The notes: generated by a model not told the origin, from the sequence alone. A DNA stretch of 45,327 nt from an uncultured beta proteobacterium (GCA_903928055.1 CAIYPG010000136.1:1-45327), one strand, 5' to 3'; numbered from the stretch's first letter, positions 1-8,571 are shown. Numbers and translations are program-made.

Positions 1-1
1 C

Positions 2-76
2 GAAGAAGATAAACGGAAGCGACTCGGTGAAGAAGGTGCGAAGCCAAAACGGATTCGCTATAAGGCGTTGAAGTAG
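2..76 (+). CDS. C-terminal tail of a gene cut by the window edge (unknown)
   Basis: This is an open frame running in from the left edge and ending at TAG 74-76. It encodes 24 residues rich in Lys and Arg, ending KRIRYKALK. I do not recognise the family. The frame is supported because the same peptide end recurs at 149-217, where half the codons differ but no residue changes, a pattern expected only if the frame is or was translated. The basic tail could belong to a nucleic-acid-binding protein or a transposase, but that is a guess. Confidence 0.55.
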   Translation, partial: EEDKRKRLGEEGAKPKRIRYKALK

Positions 77-101
77 TCTTGAGCTGAAGTCGAGGGAATA
101 T

Positions 102-138
102 ACAAGGGGACGCATTTTCGTAAATGAGGTCCCCTTGT
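102..138. repeat. REP-like hairpin (perfect 10-bp arms plus inner stem)
   Basis: ACAAGGGGAC at 102-111 is the exact reverse complement of GTCCCCTTGT at 129-138. Inside, CATTT at 113-117 pairs with AAATG at 122-126 around a TCGT loop. The symmetry suggests a REP/BIME-type unit or the end of a small mobile element. It lies exactly between the two copies of the gene tail. No T-run follows, so a simple intrinsic terminator is unlikely. Confidence 0.6.
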
Positions 139-148
139 TCGTTTCCGG

Positions 149-217
149 GACAAGCGGAAGAGGCTGGGTGAAGAGGGTGCGAAGCCGAAGCGGATTCGGT
201 ACAAGGCACTCAAGTAG
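149..217 (+). pseudogene. Second copy of the same C-terminal tail, gene fragment
   Basis: Codons 149-217 encode D-K-R-K-R-L-G-E-E-G and onward to KALK-stop, identical in 22 residues to the gene end at 2-76. Eleven of the 22 codons differ and every change is synonymous. Upstream in frame there is a TGA at 125-127 and the REP-like hairpin begins, so only the tail remains. It is best read as the remnant of a diverged paralogue, cut at the hairpin. Function is unknown. Confidence 0.55.
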
Positions 218-228
218 GTTGAGCTAAA

Positions 229-427
229 ACCCGCCCCCACCCCAGCCTTGCAGGCCGCGCATTCCGTTGCACCGGAATGCCGTTCGGCTGGCGATCAGCA
301 ATGCTGATCGAAACCCCTGCCTCTCCCTCCCTCGCTCACTGCGTTCGCAAGGGAGGGAGAAAACTACTCGCTTCGAAGACGGTTCCCTCCCTTGCGAAGC
401 GGGAGAGGGACAGGGTGGGGGTGGGTT
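229..427. repeat. GC-rich intergenic repeat with nested inverted arms
   Basis: The stretch between the tail fragment and the first diguanylate cyclase is a low-complexity C/G-rich palindrome. The outer arms are a CCCCCACCCC-type run near 231-244 and a GGGTGGGGGTGGG-type run near 413-425. Inner arms at 347-358 (GCAAGGGAGGGA) and 384-395 are exact reverse complements. It resembles the dispersed CTCCCT/GGGAGAGGG intergenic repeats common in proteobacterial genomes. A relative lies at 26370-26451. No gene is evident in it. Confidence 0.6.
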
Positions 428-440
428 CTCTTCGGCGCGC

Positions 441-2426
441 CTAAATCCCGCTGGCCGCATGCCAGCGGTTGCGACCGGCGGACTTGGCGATGTACATGCT
501 GTTGTCGGCATGCTTCAACAGCGCGTTGGGTTCGGTCGCATCGCGCGGAAAGAACGCAAGCCCCACGCTCACGCTCACCTGCAGCGAGCCGTGGGTGAGA
601 TTGACCGGCCAGCTTGTGGTCTCGACCAGTTTTCCGGCGATGCGCGCGGCGTCGCCCAGGTCCTGCAATTCCTCCAGCACCAGCACGAATTCATCGCCGC
701 CCAGCCGCGCGACGGTATCGGTCTCGCGCACACAGGCCTTCAGGCGCGCAGACACGGCCTTCAGCATCTGGTCGCCGATGACGTGGCCATGCGCGTCGTT
801 GATGGCCTTGAAGCCGTCCAGGTCCGCGACCAGCACGCCCACGGCGCGCTTGCTGCGCCGTGCGCGGGCGATGGCGCTGGCGATGCGGTCGCCCAGCATG
901 ACGCGATTCGCCAGGCCGGTGAGCGGATCGTGGCGCGCCAAGTATTCGAGTTCTTCCTCCTTCTTGCGCAGCGCGACGTTCGCCGTTTCGAGCGCGCGCG
1001 TGCGTTCGGTCACGCGCGATTCCAGTTCCTGTTCCGAGCGCTGCAGCGTTGCGACGAGCTGCTCCCTGGCCGCCAGCGTTTCCGCGGCGAGGCGCTCCTG
1101 TTCACGGCGCATGGAGTTGATGCGGTCGGCAAGCGCAAACGACAGCAGCAGCACTTCGAGGGCCGAGCCGATCTGCATGGCGTGGGTGGTGAAGTCGTTT
1201 GTCGGAACCCAGCCCAGGTTGCGCAGGGAAAGGATGGCCACGCCGATCAGCAGCAGCGTCCAGGCGATGAGGAAGTAGCGCGCGCCCGGATGGCCTTTCA
1301 CGAAGCAGTACACGCCGCCGCCAACCGCCACGCCGGAGAAGGCGAGGCCGGTGAGCGTGGTGAAGACGGCGGCTGCCTGGTAGCTCGCTGCGAACGGCAT
1401 CAGTGGCGTGAGTGCTGCGAGGGCAAACAGCCCGGCCATCGCCAGGATCAGGCGATCGAGTTTCGGAAAGTGCCGGCGGGTCCCGAGGAACAGGCGGGTG
1501 AACAGCGCGCCGAAGAAGCCTGCCGCGGCGTTGCCCAGCGGCAGCGCGATGTTGCCCCAGGCCGGCGACGCCGGCCACAGGAACTGGTTGCCGAAGCCGT
1601 TCAGCGATGCCTGGCCCACGGCCATCGAGGCGACAAAGGCGACGTAGGCGATGAACACCGGTTCGCGCACCGACAGGAACAGCAGCAGGTTGTAGAGCAG
1701 CAGCGCGAGCAGCATGCCGTAGTACAGGCTGAACAGTGCATAGCTCGCCTGGTCGTGGTGATGCAGCGCGTCCGGCTGCCACAGCGTGACGGGAATGGTC
1801 AGCGTGCCGGCGGAGCGGACCTTGAGGTACAGGATCTGTTCTGCCCCCGCCGCCAGGGTCACCGGGAAGACGAGGTTGCGGTGCGCAAAGGGCCGCTCGG
1901 CAAAGGGCTGCAGGTCGCCTGCAGCCAATCGGGTGTATTCGCCGGCTTTAGATGGATCGGCCACATAGGCTTCGACCGAATCGAGCGACGGAAAGCCGAT
2001 CTCGAGCAGCCAGCGTGCCGGGGCATCGGCGGCCACGCGCAGCGGCAGCGCCAGCCAGTAGGTGGAGCGCGAGTAGCCGAAATTGACTTCGGAGCCGAAT
2101 GTGCCGGCCGGCCGGAATTGTTGGGCATGCGCCTCATCCGACACGTCGTTGACAGTCAGCGTGTTCCCGGCGTCTTCGTAATAGAGCAGGCTCTCCGATG
2201 CGGAAAGGCTCTGCTGCGCTGCGCCCAGGTCGGCCCAGTCGTGCGTGCCCAGTGCCGCCGGGCCTGCGGCCAATGCCGGGGCGAGCGAAAGCCAGCACAG
2301 CACCATGGCCAGCAACCGGGCGGGGGTCAAAACCCGCTGCGGTCCGAAGGAATTGGTCTGTGCAGAAAGTGAAAAGCGAGGAGAGGATTTACTGCGCACG
2401 CTTCCATCGTAGCAAAAAGCGTGCAT
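441..2426 (-). CDS. 7TMR-DISM diguanylate cyclase
   Basis: This 661-residue membrane protein would make cyclic di-GMP from two GTP in response to an extracytoplasmic ligand. A hydrophobic signal lies near residues 37-54. It is followed by a periplasmic 7TMR-DISMED2-type domain (about 65-200), a seven-helix 7TM-DISM region (about 205-405), a coiled coil (about 415-490) and a GGDEF domain from about 495. The active-site GGDEF is at 576-580. The product-inhibition I-site RETD is at 567-570, five residues before it, so it should be active and feedback-inhibited. The start is uncertain because the ATG at 2426 lacks a good ribosome site and a later GTG or TTG could serve. It lies downstream of the FKBP gene on the same strand and may share its transcript. 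Confidence 0.9.
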   Translation of the reverse strand: MHAFCYDGSVRSKSSPRFSLSAQTNSFGPQRVLTPARLLAMVLCWLSLAPALAAGPAALGTHDWADLGAAQQSLSASESLLYYEDAGNTLTVNDVSDEAHAQQFRPAGTFGSEVNFGYSRSTYWLALPLRVAADAPARWLLEIGFPSLDSVEAYVADPSKAGEYTRLAAGDLQPFAERPFAHRNLVFPVTLAAGAEQILYLKVRSAGTLTIPVTLWQPDALHHHDQASYALFSLYYGMLLALLLYNLLLFLSVREPVFIAYVAFVASMAVGQASLNGFGNQFLWPASPAWGNIALPLGNAAAGFFGALFTRLFLGTRRHFPKLDRLILAMAGLFALAALTPLMPFAASYQAAAVFTTLTGLAFSGVAVGGGVYCFVKGHPGARYFLIAWTLLLIGVAILSLRNLGWVPTNDFTTHAMQIGSALEVLLLSFALADRINSMRREQERLAAETLAAREQLVATLQRSEQELESRVTERTRALETANVALRKKEEELEYLARHDPLTGLANRVMLGDRIASAIARARRSKRAVGVLVADLDGFKAINDAHGHVIGDQMLKAVSARLKACVRETDTVARLGGDEFVLVLEELQDLGDAARIAGKLVETTSWPVNLTHGSLQVSVSVGLAFFPRDATEPNALLKHADNSMYIAKSAGRNRWHAASGI

Positions 2427-2432
2427 ACCCGC

Positions 2433-2459
2433 CCTGCATACGCCATCAGCATATGCAGG
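2433..2459. other. Hairpin between FKBP and diguanylate cyclase genes
   Basis: CCTGCATA at 2433-2440 is the reverse complement of TATGCAGG at 2452-2459, giving an eight-base-pair stem in the 45-nt gap between the two minus-strand genes. A GGGGTC-A-GACCCC palindrome also overlaps the FKBP stop codon. Neither is followed directly by a T-run on the minus strand, so attenuation or mRNA processing is only a possibility. Confidence 0.3.
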
Positions 2460-2471
2460 ATGGGAGTGGGG

Positions 2472-2813
2472 TCAGACCCCGAGCAGCTCGACTTCAAACA
2501 CCAGGATGGCGTTGGGCGGAATCACGCCGCCGGCGCCGCGCGAGCCGTAGCCGAGTTGCGGCGGAATGGTCAGCTTGCGGCGTCCGCCCACTTTCATGCC
2601 CGCCACGCCTTCGTCCCAGCCCTTGATGACCTGGCCCGCGCCGAGGTGGAACTGGAACGGGTCGTTCCGGTCCTTGCTCGAATCGAACTTCGTGCCGTCG
2701 GTCAGCCAGCCGGTGTAATGGACGGTCACATGCTGTCCGGCTTCGGCCAGCGCGCCTTCGCCGGTTTGCAATTCCTCGTACTGCAGGCCGCTGGTCGTGG
2801 TGATGGTGCTCAT
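2472..2813 (-). CDS. FKBP-type peptidyl-prolyl cis-trans isomerase
   Basis: This 113-residue single-domain FKBP catalyses cis-trans isomerisation of X-Pro bonds. Family hallmarks are visible: [16 protein letters not shown], the [15 protein letters not shown] block forming the pocket with its Trp, LGYGSRG, and an [13 protein letters not shown] ending. There is no signal peptide, so it should be cytoplasmic. Its ATG overlaps the TGA of the upstream diguanylate cyclase as ATGA, and an AAAGGA ribosome site lies inside that gene, which indicates translational coupling. Its length matches the short FKBP class. Confidence 0.95.
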   Translation of the reverse strand: MSTITTTSGLQYEELQTGEGALAEAGQHVTVHYTGWLTDGTKFDSSKDRNDPFQFHLGAGQVIKGWDEGVAGMKVGGRRKLTIPPQLGYGSRGAGGVIPPNAILVFEVELLGV

Positions 2814-4306
2814 GAATTTCCTTTGTCAGTGGGTTGTGTCGAATGGGGAACTGGTGGCGCTTCGAGCTGCACGCGATTGCGCCCCTGCGCCTTGGCTGCA
2901 TAGAGCGCGTCGTCGGCGCGTGAAATCAGGCGGTCCGGCGTGTCGTCGCCGTGATACGCGGAGATGCCGATGCTGGCGGTGACCGTGATGCGCGTGGCCT
3001 TGTACAGGACGCCGCTGCTCTGCAGCACGTGCCGGATCTTTTCGCCCAGCACCTGCGCCTGATCGAGGTCCGTGTTCTTGACCACCACGAGGAATTCCTC
3101 GCCGCCCCAGCGGCACAGGATGTCCGAGGCACGCAGCGTGCCCTTGATGGCGCGCGCGATCGTGCGCAGCACCTTGTCGCCGACGAGGTGCCCGAAATTG
3201 TCGTTGACGTTCTTGAATAGGTCGATGTCGATCATCAGGGCGCACAGCGGCGAGCCGGTGCGATGCGATTCGCTGATGGATTGCGCGAGCAGCACGTCAA
3301 AGGCCTGGCGGTTCGCGAGACCGGTCAGCTTGTCGGTGGTGGCCATCTCCTCGAGCTGCGACTGGTAGCGGTTGATCGTGTAGCTGGTGGCCAGCAGCAC
3401 GATGAGCGTGATGGCGATGCCGAGCGCAAGGTTGTAGTAGAGCGTGCTGCGCACGGCGGACATCGCCTCGTCATCGGTGCCCTCGACGAACAGGTACCAG
3501 TTCAGCTCGGGGATCAGCCGGACGTTGAGCAGGCGCTCATGGCCGTTCTGCACGTACTGGAAGGAGCCCGAGCCCTTGCGCAGGATGCTCTCGGCGATAT
3601 CGTTGAGGCCCGGGCTCTTGCGGATGTCGCTGCCCTGCGCGTGCGCACTGCTGCCCAGTGCCACCAGGCCCTGCCGGTCGACGAAGTAGATGTCGCGGTC
3701 GTAGCGCTTCTGGTAGGTGTCGATCAGCCTGCGCGCCGCGTCCATGGTGAGGCCGACGCCGGTGACGCCGATGAAGCGCCCGGTATAGTCGAGCACCCTG
3801 TAGTTGATGAAGATCGTGGTCGTATCCTTGTTCGCCTGGTCAGGATCGATGTTGATTTCATACGGCATGCTCATGGCCCGCACGCGGAAATACCAGGCAT
3901 CCCGCGGCTCGTCCTGGCTGACCTTTTTCAGCACGCCGCCCGTCTGGTAATAGGTGCGGGTGCGCTCGGAGACGAAGAAGGAGGTGAAGGCGCTGTAGCG
4001 GTCCTTCACCTCGCGCAGGTAGCGGGTCATCCGCTCCACGTCCGTTTCGCCGGACAGCACCCAGTCGCGCAGGAAGGTGTCGCTCGCCATCATGGAAGAA
4101 ATGACGATGGGCCGGACCAGGTCCTTCTGGATTTCGGAATACAGGTTGTCCGAGGTCAGCGGCAGCTCGTTGGCAACCATGGACTTGCGGATCGCCGACT
4201 TGGAGACCTGGTAATTGACCACCACCGTCACCGCAAATCCGATGACCAGCAGCAGGCAGATTGCCGCGATCAGGCGCTGCTTGTCGCCAAAGCGGCCCAG
4301 TTTCAC
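2810..4306 (-). CDS. Cache-domain sensor diguanylate cyclase
   Basis: This 498-residue enzyme should synthesise cyclic di-GMP under control of a periplasmic ligand. A first membrane helix lies at about 12-32 and a large extracytoplasmic region of double-Cache type at about 35-290. A second helix lies at about 294-316, then a cytoplasmic GGDEF domain. The active site is GGEEF at 401-405, a functional variant, and the I-site RASD is at 392-395. It heads a minus-strand unit with the FKBP gene (4-nt overlap) and probably the 7TMR diguanylate cyclase. The ligand cannot be told from sequence; amino acids or organic acids are common for Cache domains. Confidence 0.92.
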   Translation of the reverse strand: MKLGRFGDKQRLIAAICLLLVIGFAVTVVVNYQVSKSAIRKSMVANELPLTSDNLYSEIQKDLVRPIVISSMMASDTFLRDWVLSGETDVERMTRYLREVKDRYSAFTSFFVSERTRTYYQTGGVLKKVSQDEPRDAWYFRVRAMSMPYEINIDPDQANKDTTTIFINYRVLDYTGRFIGVTGVGLTMDAARRLIDTYQKRYDRDIYFVDRQGLVALGSSAHAQGSDIRKSPGLNDIAESILRKGSGSFQYVQNGHERLLNVRLIPELNWYLFVEGTDDEAMSAVRSTLYYNLALGIAITLIVLLATSYTINRYQSQLEEMATTDKLTGLANRQAFDVLLAQSISESHRTGSPLCALMIDIDLFKNVNDNFGHLVGDKVLRTIARAIKGTLRASDILCRWGGEEFLVVVKNTDLDQAQVLGEKIRHVLQSSGVLYKATRITVTASIGISAYHGDDTPDRLISRADDALYAAKAQGRNRVQLEAPPVPHSTQPTDKGNS

Positions 4307-4437
4307 GGCCGGCTCCGGGGGTGGTTCCGTAGTCGGGAGGCGGTGCTGATTGTCATCGTGCGGCAGTTCATCGTGTCGGGAGCCTGGCCAGTGCCTCGTT
4401 GTTTGTCGGGCTCCGGTGTGTGATCAAGGGCTGCAAT

Positions 4438-4480
4438 AAAAAACGCCGGAGGTGCGGTACGGTACCGCATCCCCCCGGCG
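4438..4480 (-). terminator. Intrinsic terminator after the MaoC pair
   Basis: Read on the minus strand, a long GC-rich hairpin is followed by TTTTTT (4438-4443). Its outer arms are CGCCGG at 4444-4449 and CCGGCG at 4475-4480, with an inner self-complementary GCGGTACGGTACCGC core. It starts 14 nt after the stop of the 4495-4926 gene. Confidence 0.85.
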
Positions 4481-4494
4481 CTGTCATCGACGGG

Positions 4495-4926
4495 CTACTT
4501 GCGGCTGGGCAGTGCGATGACCGCGTAGCCGGGCGCCGTGCCCTTGCCGTCCTGGTTCATCACGTTGATTTCCAGGCGCACCAGGTTCTCGCCGTTCTCG
4601 GTCTTCTTTTCGGTGATTTTGCCGGTGGTGGTGAGGATGTCGTGCTTCTGGTTGATGGCGCGCCACTGCGCGCTCATTTCCTTCAGCTCGGCCTCGTCGC
4701 CGGCCCATTCGCGCAGCATGTTCTGCAGGTAGGCCCAGCGCAGGTTGCCCATGCCGAATGCGCCCTGTGCGTTGCCGCCGTTCTTGCCGGCCTCGTCGTC
4801 CATGTGGATGTAGACGAATTCGTCATTGACCGCGGCGTAGCGGTTCCAGTGCATGAAATCGGTCTGCTTGACGAAGGAGGGAATCTCGTCGCCGACCTTG
4901 ACGTCCTCGAAATAGACTTTGTACAT
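4495..4926 (-). CDS. MaoC-like (hot-dog) hydratase/dehydratase subunit
   Basis: This 143-residue single hot-dog protein resembles the MaoC (R)-specific enoyl-CoA hydratase family. Near residue 30 it has a helix leading to NDEFVYIHMDDEAG, which corresponds to the hydratase loop. In standard enzymes that loop carries a catalytic Asp and a His four residues apart; here the spacing is D-E-F-V-Y-I-H, so the acid may be the Glu or the loop may be shifted. I chose the ATG at 4926, preceded by AAGGA, over an upstream start lacking a ribosome site. It follows the FAS1-like dehydratase gene, and the two probably form a heterodimer acting on CoA thioesters, as HadAB-like pairs do. A strong terminator follows. 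Confidence 0.75.
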   Translation of the reverse strand: MYKVYFEDVKVGDEIPSFVKQTDFMHWNRYAAVNDEFVYIHMDDEAGKNGGNAQGAFGMGNLRWAYLQNMLREWAGDEAELKEMSAQWRAINQKHDILTTTGKITEKKTENGENLVRLEINVMNQDGKGTAPGYAVIALPSRK

Positions 4927-5023
4927 GTCGCTTTCCTTATTTAACAATGCGAGGAGAAACATCCCCTCGCGCACCCCTGATAGTGAGGCCTGACAAAATC
5001 CCGTCAGGGCCGCCTGTCTGGTA

Positions 5024-5521
5024 CTAGTAGATGATCGAGATGGAAACGCGGCTGCGAACGAACTCGCCCTTCTGGTTCGTCCAGCGCACTTCGGTGCTCT
5101 TGTAGAGCGTCAGGCCGAGCTTGCCGACCCGTTCTTCCATCTTGACGACCGCGGTCCTCGATGTGATGACGTCACCGGGGCGGATGTGCACGCCGTAGGT
5201 TTCAGTCTGGCCGCCGTTCATGCTGCGCTCGCCGACGGCACGCTTTGCGGGCTTCGGTGCGCGATCGGCGGGGCGGATCGCGGGCCAGGCAAAGGGATTG
5301 AATTCGCGCGGTGCGATGATGCCCTTGTACTTCGTGGTCCTGGCGTAGGCCTCGTCCCAGAACAGTTTCGGCGGGACATCCGGCCAGTAGACCGCAATCG
5401 CCCACTTGCGCAGGTCGGAATGGTCAACGGGGTGGGATACCTGGGGCTCGCTCCACACGTTCAGGCTGTCCTTCAGTGCCTGGGTGATCAGCGTTGTCGG
5501 CGCTGCTGCAGCATCGGTCAT
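5024..5521 (-). CDS. FAS1-like dehydratase (MaoC_dehydrat_N) subunit
   Basis: This 165-residue protein matches the N-terminal hot-dog half of MaoC-type dehydratases (FAS1-like dehydratase domain). Features include DHSDLRKWAIAVYWPDVPP near the start, a GIIAPREFNPFAWP segment, RPGDVITSRTAVV, and WTNQKGEFVRSRVS near the end. The ATG at 5521 has an excellent AAGGAGG ribosome site, so the longer open frame upstream is not used. The partner gene lies 97 nt downstream on the same strand. Together they likely hydrate or dehydrate an acyl-CoA whose chain cannot be named from sequence; aromatic, steroid or fatty acyl substrates are all possible. Confidence 0.78.
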   Translation of the reverse strand: MTDAAAAPTTLITQALKDSLNVWSEPQVSHPVDHSDLRKWAIAVYWPDVPPKLFWDEAYARTTKYKGIIAPREFNPFAWPAIRPADRAPKPAKRAVGERSMNGGQTETYGVHIRPGDVITSRTAVVKMEERVGKLGLTLYKSTEVRWTNQKGEFVRSRVSISIIY

Positions 5522-5733
5522 TGTGCTTCCTCCTTGTTTGCAGGGCGTCGCGAAATAGGGAAAGTTCCCCCGGAATCGCCCCAATCGAATGCCACCAGAA
5601 GAACTTTTTTCCGGCGGCCGGTTGGACCAGGAGTTGCCTATAGTTGCCTGTTCCAGCAGCGTGCAAATATATCATGCGCAGGGGCGTCAGGCCTTTCGGC
5701 GCCCCGCGTTTCCATAGGCGTTCAAAGTGGTGT

Positions 5734-6762
5734 TCAGAAGCCTTCCAGCACGATTTTTCCGATGCTGCGACCCTGTTCGATCAACTGGTGGGCCTGCTTC
5801 AGATGCGTTGCGTTGATGGTTCCGAGATTCATCGTGGCCGTGCTGCGCAGCACCCCGGCATCGACCAGGCTAGCGGCGCGATCAAGCAGGTCGTGCTGGG
5901 CGACCATGTCCGGTGTCTGGAACAGCGGCCGGGTGAACATGGCCTCCCAGCAGAAGGTGATGCTCTTCCGTTTGAGTAGCAGGAAATCGGTTTCATTGGG
6001 GCCATCGACGATGGAGCAGATTTTTCCCTGCGGGCACAGCAGCGCGGGGAAGTCCGCGAAATGCCGGCCGGCGGCGTTTGCGCAGAGCACGTAATCGACT
6101 TCGGCGATGCCGCAGGTTTTCAGTTGTCCGGGGAGACTCTGGTTGTGGTCAACGATGTGGTCTGCCCCGAGGGAGCGTGCCCAGGCTGCGGATTCGGCGC
6201 GCGAAGCGGTGGCGATGACGGTGAGTCCGGCCACGCGTTTCGCAATCTGGATGGCGATCGAGCCCACGCCTCCGGCACCGCCGATGATCAGCAATGATTT
6301 TCCGGCGTCAGCGCCCGATGATGAGATGTTCATGCGCTCGAACATTCCCTGCCAGGCGGTGATCGTGGTGAGCGGCAGTGCGGCGGCATCCGCGAAGCCG
6401 AGGCTGGCCGGCTTGTGGCCGGCGATGCGTTCGTCGACGCAATGGAATTCGGCGTTGCCGCCGGAGCGGGCGATGCTGCCGGCGTAGTACACCGCATCGC
6501 CGGGTCGGAACAGCGTCACGGCCGGACCGGTGGCTGCCACCACGCCGGCCACGTCCCAGCCCAGTATGCGCGGCGGCGTTTCAACAGAATTCCGGTTGGC
6601 ATCGTTCGGGGCGCGGTGCTTGGTGTCGAGCGGGTTCACCGAAATTGCACGGACTTCCACCAGCAGGTCATGCCCCATTGCCTCCGGCTGCGGAACGTCC
6701 ACGTCAAGCAGGGCATCGGGATCGGTGATCGGCAGGTAGCGGTGCAGGCCGACGGCTTTCAT
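5734..6762 (-). CDS. MDR-family NAD(P)H-dependent oxidoreductase (zinc-ADH-like/quinone reductase)
   Basis: This 342-residue medium-chain dehydrogenase/reductase has an N-terminal GroES-like fold (VRAISVNPLDTKHR, GWDVAGVVAATG, FRPGDAVYYAG). A Rossmann domain follows with GGAGGVGSIAIQIAK as the nucleotide-binding turn. The structural four-Cys zinc lobe of classic alcohol dehydrogenases is absent, so it belongs with the quinone-oxidoreductase-like adh_fam_1 group and probably reduces quinones or enones. The ATG at 6762 has a GAAGGAG ribosome site; the longer open frame upstream is not supported. It lies 40 nt downstream of the MFS gene, probably in one transcript. Confidence 0.88.
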   Translation of the reverse strand: MKAVGLHRYLPITDPDALLDVDVPQPEAMGHDLLVEVRAISVNPLDTKHRAPNDANRNSVETPPRILGWDVAGVVAATGPAVTLFRPGDAVYYAGSIARSGGNAEFHCVDERIAGHKPASLGFADAAALPLTTITAWQGMFERMNISSSGADAGKSLLIIGGAGGVGSIAIQIAKRVAGLTVIATASRAESAAWARSLGADHIVDHNQSLPGQLKTCGIAEVDYVLCANAAGRHFADFPALLCPQGKICSIVDGPNETDFLLLKRKSITFCWEAMFTRPLFQTPDMVAQHDLLDRAASLVDAGVLRSTATMNLGTINATHLKQAHQLIEQGRSIGKIVLEGF

Positions 6763-6802
6763 GGGTGGCTCCTTCGAGTGTGAGGCCGATGTGTCATTTG
6801 CG

Positions 6803-8053
6803 TCATTCCGTGCCGCGCGTGCCGCCCGCCGTGAACGCAAGCAGCGTGGTGATGACGGCAAGGAACACCATCGCCGAGAGGGCGAGTGACCAGTGGATGC
6901 CGATGAGGCCGCCGACAATGCCGATCGTGACCCCGGCGAAGGCGCGCAACCCGAGACTGGACATCGTATAGAGGCCGATGACGCGGCCGCGGATCGTCGC
7001 AGGCGCATTCATTTGCACCAGCGTGAGCGCCATGCTGTTGAACGAGAGCTCCAGGAACCCGGTCAGGAACAGCAGCACCAGAGCCAGCGGATACAGCGAC
7101 GAGGCGGCGAAGCCGGCAATGGCACAGCACCACAGCATGGCAAGCATGAATGCGGTGCGCGGCCGCGGCTGAATCAGGCCGCGTGCTTCCAGTGCGAGTC
7201 CCGCAGTGAGCGCGCCGGCGGCATCGGCACCGAGCAGCATGCTGTAGGACATGCCGGGATCACCGTGGCCGAGGTCGTGTGCGAATTCGGGCATCTGCGC
7301 CTGATAGCCATTGCCGATGAACAGCGATGCGCCGCCAGCCAGCAGCGTCATCGAGACAATCGTACGGTTCGTGGCGATTTCGCGGATCGTGGCGAGGATG
7401 TCGGGAAGGCCACGGATGGCGCGCACCGGTGCGGGTGCACCCTTGCGGAATTTCGGGCCGTAGGGCGCCTTCCACAACCACAGCACCAGCGGCAGGTAGA
7501 TCAGCACATTGACGAGGATGCCGTGGGTGGGCCCCAGCGCGAGCATCAGCAGGCCGCCGATGGCCGGGCCCATCAGCAGGCCGAGGTAGCGCGAGGTGGC
7601 ATTCAGGCGCACTGCGCTTTGCAGTTGCGCCGTGCCGACGATGTCATGCAGCAGCAACTGGCTGGCCGGCATCCACAGCACGCCGGCGCAGCCGTGGACG
7701 ATGAGCAGGATCACCGCATGCCAGATTTCCAGCTCACCGCTCATGAACAGCAGGCCCCAGGCGAGCGACACGCTCATGAAGATCGCCATCCCGATCTGGA
7801 TCAGGCGCCGCGGATCGAAACGGTCGGCAAGAGCACCTGACCATACCGCGAACAGCAGGTAGGGCACCCAGTGCGAAATCACCGCAAAGCCGCCCAGTTC
7901 CGGCGAATGGAATTTCTGGAACAGCATCCAGTAGCTGATCACGTGCTCGATGCTGTCGGCCATCATGGCCAGTGCCGAGGTGATGAAGTAGGCGCGGAAT
8001 CCCGGATGGCGCAGGGCGGCGAACGATTGGTGCTGGGGAGCTGTCGTACTCAA
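6803..8053 (-). CDS. MFS transporter (EntS/MFS_3-like)
   Basis: This protein of about 416 residues has a dozen hydrophobic segments and typical major-facilitator loops (WSGALADRFDPRRLI after helix 2, PATIRGRVIGLY in the second half). It is most like drug or siderophore exporters of the MFS_3 group. No ATG lies near the true N-terminus. I propose TTG at 8053, which gives STTAPQHQSFAALRHPGFRAYF, with a weak ribosome site; the open frame runs further upstream but is of low complexity. The MDR oxidoreductase follows 40 nt later. The substrate is unknown. Confidence 0.82.
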   Translation of the reverse strand: MSTTAPQHQSFAALRHPGFRAYFITSALAMMADSIEHVISYWMLFQKFHSPELGGFAVISHWVPYLLFAVWSGALADRFDPRRLIQIGMAIFMSVSLAWGLLFMSGELEIWHAVILLIVHGCAGVLWMPASQLLLHDIVGTAQLQSAVRLNATSRYLGLLMGPAIGGLLMLALGPTHGILVNVLIYLPLVLWLWKAPYGPKFRKGAPAPVRAIRGLPDILATIREIATNRTIVSMTLLAGGASLFIGNGYQAQMPEFAHDLGHGDPGMSYSMLLGADAAGALTAGLALEARGLIQPRPRTAFMLAMLWCCAIAGFAASSLYPLALVLLFLTGFLELSFNSMALTLVQMNAPATIRGRVIGLYTMSSLGLRAFAGVTIGIVGGLIGIHWSLALSAMVFLAVITTLLAFTAGGTRGTE

Positions 8054-8163
8054 AGGAAGCTTTCGATGCTGGTGTCGTCGGGCGAAGTCCCGTATGGTAT
8101 CCGAGCGCGTGCCGATGATGCCGGCCCCGTGGCCGTGGTTTACCACTGATATGGAAGGAGAAC

Positions 8164-8571
8164 ATGATGCGGACGCAGCAATACAGCCTGATCCCGTGCC
8201 GGCATGTTCGTGCCGGGCTTTGCATTGCGCTGGCCGCGCTTGTCCTGCCCGTGTCTGTCCTGCCCGTGTTCGCCCAGGGGCAGGGCGGCGATGCCGCAAA
8301 GGAGGTGCGGGCCCGCGCCGTGGAACGGTGCCTGGCCAATCGTGGCGTGGACTGCACCACCGACCAGGGGCTGGAGGAATGGATCGTGCTGGAGCGGGGG
8401 CCTGACGAGCGGCGGGTCATTCGTGCCCCAGCCACGCCGGGTTCGGCAGTGGGGAGTGGAACGATTCGGGGCAGCGGCGTGACCCCGGACGGCGTGGCAA
8501 AGGGGGTGAAGGGCAGCACGACAAACCCGGGTGGAGGCAGCACCGGGAAGCCGGCTTCAGCGGCCCGGTGA
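8164..8571 (+). CDS. Small secreted protein of unknown function
   Basis: This 135-residue protein has a clear Sec signal peptide (basic start, hydrophobic core ALAALVLPVSVLPV, cleavage after VFAQ near residue 38). The mature part is short, with two Cys (RCLANRGVDC) that could form a disulfide. A flexible tail rich in Gly, Ser, Thr and Pro follows. A GGAAGGAG ribosome site precedes the ATG pair at 8164/8167. I do not recognise the family. It is divergent from the MFS gene and convergent with yaeQ. Confidence 0.7.
   Translation: MMRTQQYSLIPCRHVRAGLCIALAALVLPVSVLPVFAQGQGGDAAKEVRARAVERCLANRGVDCTTDQGLEEWIVLERGPDERRVIRAPATPGSAVGSGTIRGSGVTPDGVAKGVKGSTTNPGGGSTGKPASAAR

Noticed and set aside
267..2372. 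A 701-codon plus-strand open frame opposite the first diguanylate cyclase
   Set aside because: It is an antisense shadow of a clear 7TMR-GGDEF gene in GC-rich DNA and has low-complexity, His/Gln/Arg-rich content.
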